A stretch of DNA of 64,000 nt, taken from positions 372,001 through 436,000 of the forward strand of contig JAKSIC010000001.1 of NCBI GenBank assembly GCA_024399015.1, read 5' to 3'. This DNA is from Fibrobacter sp. GTDB lineage: Bacteria > Fibrobacterota > Fibrobacteria > Fibrobacterales > Fibrobacteraceae. Below the pieces are notes generated by a model. It had not been told where the DNA came from. It saw only the letters and a list, made by a program, of their open reading frames with translations, and ran no database searches. The stretch's first letter is position 1; each line of letters opens with the position of its first letter. The translations under genes were made by a program, and so were the position numbers. Positions 41,386-48,674 of this stretch are shown here, piece after piece.

Positions 41386-43912
41386 AATTCAGCATAATGG
41401 GCAAAAAGGGAAACTGACTCATAGTCTTATACTCTGGCGGGTTCTTCGAAGTATCGTAGTAGGAATAGAACATGTTCTCGTGATCAGTCAAGTTGATGAT
41501 GGTCCAGCTGAAATTCCACTTGTCCTCGCGTCCCACGTCGATGGCTTTCACGTCAATGCGGAAATAGGGCGTCTGGCGGCCGGCATTGCGAGAGCCCGGT
41601 ACTACAGTCACCGATTCCGCGTACTTCTTTTCCACAAAGTTACTTTCATAGAAGTAGCCAAGATATTCACTAATAGGCATACCTGCAGAGTACTTCAATA
41701 CCACAGAGGATCTGAAATAAAAATCCTTGTCCTTCTTTTTCTTGTACTGCCAAATGCCGTCTTCGCCCTTCCAGTTGATGCCCATGTCGGCCTTGAGGGC
41801 GTATGGTTGGTGCCAGCTGGGGAAATAGGCTTTGGAACCATCGTTGCTCTTCAGAACACTAAGGCTTTGGCTCCAGTTGACGCCACCAAAAACGGCTCCT
41901 TTTTCACGACGAAGGGAAAGTTCATAGCCCAATGAGTAGCCTTCCGCCGTTCCAAAATAATCGGCCAGCAGGAAATCTGCAGCAGAAGTTTCAGCCGTAG
42001 AATCCTGGCTCATGACGTATGTGTTCAAATTATTCTGGGTCTTGAAATAGGCGCCTGCAATAAAATCGTACTGGTCCTTAATCTGAGCCTGCTTGTATTC
42101 CACCGCAAAGAGGTTGGAGCTGGCAGGCTTCAAGTGTGTGCCCTTGGACGTCGTCACCGACGGATAATAGAATTCATTCAAGGATTCCCCGTCGCTGAAC
42201 ATGATGGAGTTCATGTACTGCAGATAATGGCCGCCATAAAATTCAAGAGTTTTCTTCTCATCAATGTTCCACACCAGGGAGAATCGCGGTTCAAAGCCAA
42301 AGTCGTTGGAAAGGGTCTGGTAATTCAGGCGAAGCCCGTAAGTCAATAGCCAATCGTCATTGAGGCGCCAGGCATCCTGTCCATAAAGCACATGATGGAA
42401 GGGTTTCTGGTAATCAGACACCTTGATGGTAGAAATGTATTCATAGAACTTGTCCCAGTCATATTCAAGCTCGTAGCCCGCCGTAATGGTGTGACCAGGA
42501 ATTCCCCGGAAATTCAACCACTGCTTTGCCGACCAGGTGTAAAGATCCTGCCCCAGGTTAATGAGGTCCGTCAGTTCCATGGTCTGATAGAAACGGCTGA
42601 AGGCGAGAGTGGCGTTGTAATCCCAGTTGTCATTGATGCGGTGGAAGAAATTGATAGGTACGGCAATGTTTCCCCAATCCACATACAAGGGGTCAAACGA
42701 CAATTCATCGTGACCCACATAGAACCCGATTTTCAGGCGGGTATCCTTGGAGAAGTCGTAAACAAAGCCACCCTGTAAGTCCGTAAACTCGTAATCGATA
42801 GACAAGTCTAGAATGCCAAGGGTGCGGCAAAGGTCCAGCATATAACCGATGTAAGTTGTACGGCCGGCAATCACCCAGCGGGCGTTTCCCTTATGGCCTT
42901 CGGTATGGAGCTGGGTGGCAAAGGTACTGACCTTGATACTGGACTTGCTGAACCATTCTTCAACGGTATCCTGACCACCGGCACGGCCATCCATCTTGAG
43001 CACAGAACTGAGGCGGTTGCCGTACTGGGCCGGGAACCCGCTCTTGTAGAACTGAACATCATCAATGGTTTCCACCAGGAAGGTGCTGAACAATCCGAAG
43101 AAGTGGGTGGGAGAATAAACCACGGCGTTATCGTACAGGAACAGATTCTGGTCTGCGGCGCCTCCACGAACATAGATCTTGGTACTGAAATCGGAGCTAG
43201 CAACAACACCGGGCAACTGCTGGATACTGCGGATCACGTCGGCTTCACCAAGGCCCGGCATACGCTTGATGCTCTTGGTACTTACAACAGATTCACCGGC
43301 GGTGCGCTTGGGGCGACGGCGCAACTGCACCACCACCTTCTTCATTTCCGTCACCTTGCCATTGTTTCCTGCGGCAAGAAGCGCATCCACATCCACATCA
43401 TCGTCATTGCGAGAACTCGAAGAGTTCGAAGCAACCGAAGCAGGCTCTGCTGCAGTACCAGAGCTATCATTGCGAGCCACCTGTTTGTCATCCCGGGCCT
43501 GCCCCGGGATCTCCCCTTCACTGCCAGCCGAATCAACAGCACTGGAATCCGTCAAGCCGGCATCCCCCAGCACATGGCTGAAGGTTGAATCGCTACCCGT
43601 GTAAACCAGCTCGTAGCATTTTTCCTTGGCAGCACCCGCCGTATCTGAATTTGTCACGCAGACATTCCACAAGGTATCATCGGGAAGGACAACAGAAAAA
43701 GGCGAACCAACCACCGTCTCAACCGCTTCGCCCGATTCAAGAATTTCTACGTAAAGTTTTTCGCCTGCAGCGAAAGCGGTATCCTGCACAACACCGTTAA
43801 AGAGAATACCCTTTGGACCCGCTTGAGCCAGCGAGTCACTTGTTGCATTTTGCGCAGCCGTCCAAACCGGGAGCAAAAGCAGCATAAAAAGGCTTGTCAG
43901 TAGTCTTTTCAA
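41369..43912 (-). CDS. TonB-dependent outer membrane receptor
   Basis: An 847-residue receptor. No ATG precedes the signal peptide; I start at the TTG at 43912 behind AGAGAG, which gives MKRLLTSLFMLLLLPVW. The first mature ~100 residues are a beta-domain (GILFNGVVQDTAFAAGEKLYVEI), then a repeat-derived low-complexity linker. The plug domain begins near TEMKKVVVQLRRRPKRTAGESVVSTKSIKRMPG and has the typical QQLPGVVASSDFSTKIYVRGG; the barrel ends in the aromatic terminus NYEYRF, as outer-membrane porins do. It should import a ligand too big for diffusion, driven by the TonB system of the same operon. No Cys or heme motif reveals the ligand. The lipoprotein gene overlaps its 3' end. Confidence 0.9.
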   Translation of the reverse strand: MKRLLTSLFMLLLLPVWTAAQNATSDSLAQAGPKGILFNGVVQDTAFAAGEKLYVEILESGEAVETVVGSPFSVVLPDDTLWNVCVTNSDTAGAAKEKCYELVYTGSDSTFSHVLGDAGLTDSSAVDSAGSEGEIPGQARDDKQVARNDSSGTAAEPASVASNSSSSRNDDDVDVDALLAAGNNGKVTEMKKVVVQLRRRPKRTAGESVVSTKSIKRMPGLGEADVIRSIQQLPGVVASSDFSTKIYVRGGAADQNLFLYDNAVVYSPTHFFGLFSTFLVETIDDVQFYKSGFPAQYGNRLSSVLKMDGRAGGQDTVEEWFSKSSIKVSTFATQLHTEGHKGNARWVIAGRTTYIGYMLDLCRTLGILDLSIDYEFTDLQGGFVYDFSKDTRLKIGFYVGHDELSFDPLYVDWGNIAVPINFFHRINDNWDYNATLAFSRFYQTMELTDLINLGQDLYTWSAKQWLNFRGIPGHTITAGYELEYDWDKFYEYISTIKVSDYQKPFHHVLYGQDAWRLNDDWLLTYGLRLNYQTLSNDFGFEPRFSLVWNIDEKKTLEFYGGHYLQYMNSIMFSDGESLNEFYYPSVTTSKGTHLKPASSNLFAVEYKQAQIKDQYDFIAGAYFKTQNNLNTYVMSQDSTAETSAADFLLADYFGTAEGYSLGYELSLRREKGAVFGGVNWSQSLSVLKSNDGSKAYFPSWHQPYALKADMGINWKGEDGIWQYKKKKDKDFYFRSSVVLKYSAGMPISEYLGYFYESNFVEKKYAESVTVVPGSRNAGRQTPYFRIDVKAIDVGREDKWNFSWTIINLTDHENMFYSYYDTSKNPPEYKTMSQFPFLPIMLNYEYRF
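43403..43441. repeat. Palindromic repeat in the receptor linker (copy B)
   Basis: GTCATTGCGAG, stem GAACTC-GAA-GAGTTC, then GAAGCAACCGAAGC on the plus strand. It shares both flanks with copy A at 38807 while the stem is changed on both sides so that pairing is kept. In the receptor (minus strand) it encodes the Ser/Asn-rich linker. Confidence 0.75.
43468..43514. repeat. Second palindromic repeat in the receptor linker (ATCCCGGG type)
   Basis: A TCATTGCGAGCCAC half-element is followed by GTC and a perfect eight-base stem ATCCCGGG-CCTGC-CCCGGGAT (43490-43510) and CTCC. It encodes the unusual stretch EIPGQARDDKQVARND in the receptor. Confidence 0.75.
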
Positions 43913-44007
43913 ATTCTCTCTATTCCTATGCTCCAAATGTAGAAAATAACACCCATCCAACACAGCAGTAAAACACCTTGGCAACTAGGAAATGTCACCT
44001 AAAATTC

Positions 44008-44040
44008 AAAAAATCTGTCAAACTAGCGTCGACAGATTTC
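44008..44040 (-). terminator. Terminator of the caspase operon
   Basis: On the minus strand AAATCTGTC and GACAGATTT pair perfectly around an 11-base loop and run into TTTT, 35 bases after the caspase stop codon. Confidence 0.8.
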
Positions 44041-44074
44041 CATAGTTTGTAATAAAAACTTTATTTACAATTTT

Positions 44075-46267
44075 TTAGAAATGTCCAAAAGTGAAACCGG
44101 CAAATACCCCGGGCCAAGCTCTCACTTTTCGATCCTTCACTTCGAAGTTTCCATGCCATTCACCACGAGGTTCCAACTGGATTTCGCTAGTGTAACCTTC
44201 GGTCACCACATTCATGGAAAAACCACTGGTCATACCGAATCCCTTGACGAATTCATAAGTTCCGTAAAGACGCAAGCGGTGATGGAATGAAGTTTCACCC
44301 TTCACATAATCCAAGGAATTTCTCTTGAAATGTTTATCCACAATTTCAAAAGTATTCAGGAACGTGTAATCCAAACTGAAGTGAGTTCCGTAGCGTCCAA
44401 ACTGAGTACCCAAACCTAAGCCAGACAGGAAACGATCTTCGTATTCAAATTTCTTTTTCCGATCCAAAAGACGACCAAATTCAAAACTGGTATAAAAGGC
44501 TGCAGTACCCAACTTCAGGTCTATAGATGTGTTACCCATTTCATCGACACCCATGGTGGTAGACCACACGCCGTTGCCCACAATGTTGATCAAACCGATA
44601 GGAGTCTTTTCACAGTGGCCACAGACATTGAACACGCCAATCTGACGACCCTTCATCTTTCCACCTATGTTCAACGCACCAACTTGAACCTTGTCCGTAT
44701 TGCCGCCAATATTCAAGCCACCAACAACCACATCGGCCTGCTTGGAAAAATTCAGCACACCGACCTGAACTTTGGCTTCTTCAGCTACATTTATCTCAGA
44801 AAGTTGGACAGTCGCTTTCTTAGCCACGTTGAATCCGGAAGAAACCTGGACGCCATCCAAATCCCTGGCTACGTTTCCGATGCCTGTCACCTGAACACCG
44901 GCAAAATCCTTGTGAGCCACGTTAGCGATCAAGCTCACCTGAGTACCAATCATGTTTTCCTTTGCATTTGCCACAAAGAAACCGATTTGCACACCCTTAC
45001 GAGGATTCAAATCGCGATCCACTGCATTGAAAGTCACACGGGTTCTGCCGTAACGATCCAGAGAATCCATAGAAGAACCTTCGGTGAAAATTTCACCATT
45101 TGCCTCCACTTCTTCGCTACCGCGGGAAACAGTCTTTTCTGCAGCCACCATCTTAAAGTTGTTGCCACTTACTTTTTCACGACGACCATCCACCAAGGCA
45201 ATGGAAGTTTCCTTAAATTCTGCAGGACGTTCCAAGCGAATCACATACTTGCCAGCAGGAAGGCCAAGGCTCATGGTATGTCCAGCCTTCTTGTTCAGTT
45301 CAGCCACCAGTTCGCCGTTGGCATCGCGAATGAACAAGCGTCCATCCACATTTTCATCCAAATCCAGGCCCGCATTGGTGCTGCGCAAATCCGTCATGAC
45401 CACATCACCAGTGCCTGCCAGATTCATATCGCGGCTAGGATGCTGAGCGCCGCCCATGGTAGCTTCCGTCTTCTGCAAAGTCTCGTTAAAGGCAAACTGG
45501 TAGGCTTCAGACAGAGTCACTTTTCCGTCACCACTGGCATCGCCAGCGCCCCGGAGGCCGCTGACCAGAGAATGTGTGAAGAAGCTTCCGCGAAGCTTAT
45601 CGCTTTCCTGGCTGGATTCGTCTTGAGTGCTGCTGGTAATGAAAGCATAGCCACGCATATCGCTGCTCTGGTCTACCATGAAAGCAGGCACCGCCACACC
45701 GCCCTTGGAGCGAGTAATAGCGCCGGAACCGCAGGCATCGATCACAGCAATTTTCACGTCGGCGCCCAATTCGTCTACACGCTTACGCAGTACAGTCCAG
45801 GGGTACACCTCGTTACCCAGGCGCAGGCCCTTTTCATCGGCGTGACCGCTGTAGTAAACCAGCACTTCATCACGACCGCTCTGGCCCTTCTTCAGATTAA
45901 TGATCTTATCGAGATTGTCAAAATGATTTTCCAGGTAGCTAACGCTAGGTTCCTGCACCAGGAAAATGTTATTGCGGGGAACCCCACCCATTTCCTTAAG
46001 CACTGCGGCGAAAGCCTTGGCATCGCTTTCAGCATAACGAAGCATGGGGCGACCCTTACCACCATTGTTAGCGCTAATGGCAATGACATAACGGTCAATG
46101 GATTTTTTCACATCAGGCGCCGCATTACCCGCAGAACCTGTAGCAGCATGAGCGTTGGTCACCATGGCAAAGAGCATGACAAAAGCCAGAATAGAAAGGC
46201 AAACCATGCTAGTCCACGGGCTAGATTCCATGACGTGATCAAAAACCTTACTCAAAGTCTTATTCAT
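44075..46267 (-). CDS. Caspase-family protein with PEGA-like domain, surface repeats and C-terminal barrel
   Basis: A 730-residue exported protein; a hydrophobic stretch at about 18-40 (SMVCLSILAFVMLFAMVTNAHA) serves as signal or anchor. Residues about 57-290 are a caspase/metacaspase (C14) domain: catalytic H142 in VYYSGHAD and C179 in AVIDACGSGA, plus an EF-like GDASGDGKVTLSEA loop after it. A PEGA-like domain follows (GRLFIRDANGELVAELNK, LPAGKYVIRLERP). About 440-590 holds roughly ten 14-16-residue units of the form GVQVSxxxNVAxxx, as in LA_2272-type surface repeats. The end (600-730) looks like an outer-membrane barrel finishing in AGFTFGHF. The protease is probably arginine/lysine-directed and periplasmic or surface-exposed. 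It follows the anti-sigma gene by 11 bases, so the sigma/anti-sigma pair likely controls it. Confidence 0.88.
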   Translation of the reverse strand: MNKTLSKVFDHVMESSPWTSMVCLSILAFVMLFAMVTNAHAATGSAGNAAPDVKKSIDRYVIAISANNGGKGRPMLRYAESDAKAFAAVLKEMGGVPRNNIFLVQEPSVSYLENHFDNLDKIINLKKGQSGRDEVLVYYSGHADEKGLRLGNEVYPWTVLRKRVDELGADVKIAVIDACGSGAITRSKGGVAVPAFMVDQSSDMRGYAFITSSTQDESSQESDKLRGSFFTHSLVSGLRGAGDASGDGKVTLSEAYQFAFNETLQKTEATMGGAQHPSRDMNLAGTGDVVMTDLRSTNAGLDLDENVDGRLFIRDANGELVAELNKKAGHTMSLGLPAGKYVIRLERPAEFKETSIALVDGRREKVSGNNFKMVAAEKTVSRGSEEVEANGEIFTEGSSMDSLDRYGRTRVTFNAVDRDLNPRKGVQIGFFVANAKENMIGTQVSLIANVAHKDFAGVQVTGIGNVARDLDGVQVSSGFNVAKKATVQLSEINVAEEAKVQVGVLNFSKQADVVVGGLNIGGNTDKVQVGALNIGGKMKGRQIGVFNVCGHCEKTPIGLINIVGNGVWSTTMGVDEMGNTSIDLKLGTAAFYTSFEFGRLLDRKKKFEYEDRFLSGLGLGTQFGRYGTHFSLDYTFLNTFEIVDKHFKRNSLDYVKGETSFHHRLRLYGTYEFVKGFGMTSGFSMNVVTEGYTSEIQLEPRGEWHGNFEVKDRKVRAWPGVFAGFTFGHF

Positions 46268-46278
46268 TTTCTCCTCCC

Positions 46279-47070
46279 CTAATTCTTGGCCTGCTTACGA
46301 ACGGTAAAAGAAATTACCTGAACGTTCGGCTGCTTTAAAGACTTATCAAATTCCTTTTCATCCACACTGAATTCTTCCTTAGAAGTAAGCAGGAAGAACT
46401 TTTCGAAGTGAGGAGCATTATCCAAACGGTAGGCGAAAGGCAAAGTATTCATCTTGCCCGGTTCCAAGGCAATTGCCTGTGCGCCCTGGCCCACATGAAC
46501 CGTGACCACACCGTTACCATCCATACTGATCAGCATACCAAAGCACTTTTCAGGAACCGCATAACGAAGCTGTAGTTCGTCACCTTCGCTGGCTGTGCCC
46601 ATTTCTTCAAGCTGCACCACGCCCTCGTCGGACTTCTTCCAGACTTCCATGCGGGATTGCAAGCCCTTAATGCGAGTTCCATAATCGGCGTCGCTAACCA
46701 TGGCCACATCTGCGCCAGCAGCCTGCTGGCTTGCATCCATCTGCACCAATTCGCTGCGGCCACTGATGACTACCGCGGAGAAAATTCCCAAGGCAATCAC
46801 CAAGGCTGCAGCCACCTTCAAGAAAAAAAGGTTGGAGGGGCGGCGGTTTTCCACCACATCCACAAGACCCAACTTCTCTGCCAGATCATCAAAAGGATGA
46901 TCCGACAAAATGGATTCATTCTGTTCACGGAGCGCAGCGACGCGGGCAGCGAAAATTTCGTCAGAAGCTTCGCGATCACGAAGTTCCTTCATTTTATTTT
47001 CGGGCAAAGCACCAATCAGGTACCGCTCCATCTCGAAGTCCGATACAGGACCATTCTTTCTGGAATTCAT
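46279..47070 (-). CDS. Single-span anti-sigma-like protein
   Basis: A 263-residue inner-membrane protein. The cytoplasmic part (1-80) is helical with the MERYLIGALPENKMKELRDREASDE segment that resembles the sigma-binding start of anti-sigma proteins, though without the zinc HxxxCxxC site. One helix lies at 83-103. The periplasmic part has a beta domain (DELQLRYAVPEKCFGMLISMDGNGVVTVHV) like the DUF4384 domain, which is often found with caspase-type proteins. It shares the A of its ATG with the stop of the sigma gene and is followed 11 bases later by the caspase gene. It presumably holds the sigma factor until a periplasmic signal arrives. Confidence 0.8.
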   Translation of the reverse strand: MNSRKNGPVSDFEMERYLIGALPENKMKELRDREASDEIFAARVAALREQNESILSDHPFDDLAEKLGLVDVVENRRPSNLFFLKVAAALVIALGIFSAVVISGRSELVQMDASQQAAGADVAMVSDADYGTRIKGLQSRMEVWKKSDEGVVQLEEMGTASEGDELQLRYAVPEKCFGMLISMDGNGVVTVHVGQGAQAIALEPGKMNTLPFAYRLDNAPHFEKFFLLTSKEEFSVDEKEFDKSLKQPNVQVISFTVRKQAKN

Positions 47071-47573
47071 TACTTTACCTCCAAGTTCTTGACTTTCTCC
47101 TGCAAAGTGCGGAGACGTTTACGGACGCCGCTAACGGAAAGCCCAACGGCTTCGGCGGTCTCTTCTAAAGTCATGTTGTCGACATAATGCAACACAGCCA
47201 TGGTGCGGGTAGATTCAGGTTCCTTGGCGAAAATCTTAACGAGAACGTTGGCGGACTCGTAGGCATCGAACTCGTCGTCCGCTACAGCGATCTGCAAGAG
47301 CATTTCGCCGCAGTCCACATTCAGGCCCCTACGTTTCTTGTCACGGATGCGGTTCAGGCAAAGCCTGGTGGCCGTATTCCACAGAAGGCTGGATGGATTC
47401 GACAAGTCCAGAGTATTACGATGAGCGTAAATTCTCAGGAAAACATTCTGCATCATATCGCTAGCTTCGGCCTCATCCTTCAGGAGAGCAAGACAACGAC
47501 GCATCACCATAGGTGCGAAGGTCTCGTAAACCTTTGAAAAAGCCATTCTGTCTGCAATATCTTGCCTATTCAT
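47070..47573 (-). CDS. ECF-type RNA polymerase sigma factor
   Basis: A 167-residue sigma-70 family protein of ECF length. Region 2: FSKVYETFAPMVMRRCLALLKDEAEASDMMQNVFLRIY, with LLWNTATRLCLNRIRDKKRR after it. Region 4: ESTRTMAVLHYVDNMTLEETAEAVGLSVSGVRKRLRTLQEKV, the helix-turn-helix for -35 binding. The start at 47573 is chosen because region 2 begins there; the frame is open much further upstream without sense. The gene leads a three-gene operon with the anti-sigma-like and caspase proteins, each overlapping or nearly so. Whether it transcribes its own operon is not visible: no clear AAC-type -35 box could be picked out in the 73-base upstream gap. Confidence 0.92.
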   Translation of the reverse strand: MNRQDIADRMAFSKVYETFAPMVMRRCLALLKDEAEASDMMQNVFLRIYAHRNTLDLSNPSSLLWNTATRLCLNRIRDKKRRGLNVDCGEMLLQIAVADDEFDAYESANVLVKIFAKEPESTRTMAVLHYVDNMTLEETAEAVGLSVSGVRKRLRTLQEKVKNLEVK

Positions 47574-47678
47574 ACCTGTAAAACACCACAGGGAAGTAAA
47601 AGTGTTACCACAAATGTAGTTTTTTTGATTTTTATATTTGAACCCGTGAAAATAGGCGTCAAGACATCCTCCGGATCC

Positions 47679-48587
47679 ATGGCCATTTGGCACATTCTTG
47701 CCATTTGTACTATCATGTTCTGGGGCACAAGCTTTGTGAGCACCAAGGTGCTGATCAACCACGGATTCTCCGCGGTACAGATTTTCACCATCCGGTTTGC
47801 AGCCACCTACCTCATGCTTTTTCTGGCAGGGCTTCGCCACATCCGATTCCGCTCCAACTCCCTGAAGGACGAATTGTTCTTTTTATTGGGCGGTGTCACC
47901 GGCTGCACCATTTATTTCTGGGCGGAAAATACGGCACTGACCATATCCCAGAGCAGCAACGTTTCTCTCATCGTTTGCACAAACCCGCTGTTGATCATGC
48001 TGGTGGGCATCTTCATCTTCAAGCGCGAGAAGCTTTTACCACGGCAGATTGCAGGATCCCTCATCACCTTTATGGGAATGATCCTGGTGGTGCTTAACGG
48101 AAAATTCATCTTGAAGCTTTCTCCCGTGGGTGACATGCTGGCCTTCTGCGCCGCCATAGCCTGGACGGTCTACGCCTACAGTACCGAAAAAGTCCGCAGC
48201 AAGTATTCCACACTTTTCGCCATCCGAAAAATTTTCTTCTACGGATTTTTGACATCCCTTCCCATTTTCGCATTGGACTACTTCGGCCTTGGAACCGAAG
48301 GCCATTTTGCAGCACACCCCATTCCGTGGAATGCCTTCAAGGAACCAGTGGTCATAGGCAATTTCCTGTGCCTCTGCATTTTCTGCAACCTCTTTGGCTA
48401 CCTGATTTGGAATAAAGTAATGGAAAAGTTGGGAACGGTTCTTGCCTCCAACTACATTTTTGCACTGCCCCTCATTACCATCATTACGGCAGCCATCACT
48501 ATCGGCGAACACATTTCCGCAGTGGCAATCATAGGGGCTGCAGCCATCGTTACCGGCATGATTATGGCGGAATACAAGAAACATTAA
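47679..48587 (+). CDS. EamA/DMT family transporter
   Basis: A 302-residue ten-helix inner-membrane carrier with two EamA halves: MAIWHILAICTIMFWGTSFVSTKVLI...FRHIRFRS in the first and GDMLAFCAAIAWTVYAYSTEKV...LPLITIITAAITIGEHIS in the second. The family exports amino acids or other metabolites or exchanges nucleotide sugars. I use the ATG at 47679, since the protein starts at once with helix 1; a GTG at 47646 in the same frame adds 11 residues. It is divergent from the ECF sigma gene. Confidence 0.88.
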   Translation: MAIWHILAICTIMFWGTSFVSTKVLINHGFSAVQIFTIRFAATYLMLFLAGLRHIRFRSNSLKDELFFLLGGVTGCTIYFWAENTALTISQSSNVSLIVCTNPLLIMLVGIFIFKREKLLPRQIAGSLITFMGMILVVLNGKFILKLSPVGDMLAFCAAIAWTVYAYSTEKVRSKYSTLFAIRKIFFYGFLTSLPIFALDYFGLGTEGHFAAHPIPWNAFKEPVVIGNFLCLCIFCNLFGYLIWNKVMEKLGTVLASNYIFALPLITIITAAITIGEHISAVAIIGAAAIVTGMIMAEYKKH

Positions 48588-48614
48588 AGCTGCAGATTTC
48601 AGGCACGACTCTGC

Positions 48615-48647
48615 GAGAAGGGATTTCAGTACCCTTCTCTTTTTTTA
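48615..48647 (+). terminator. Terminator of the EamA gene
   Basis: GAGAAGGG and CCCTTCTC pair around ATTTCAGTA, followed by TTTTTTT. Confidence 0.9.
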
Positions 48648-48674
48648 TTTTTTTCAATCAAATTAGGAGGATTT

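Noticed and set aside
44615-46282. A 555-residue plus-strand open frame opposite the caspase gene
   Set aside because: Its His-, Thr- and Ala-rich sequence has no domain and comes from codon bias on the other strand; the minus-strand protein has catalytic motifs.
47574-47840. N-terminal extension of the ECF sigma gene to 47840
   Set aside because: The extra 89 residues are rich in Gly, His and Cys with no sigma-factor sequence and overlap the divergent EamA gene.
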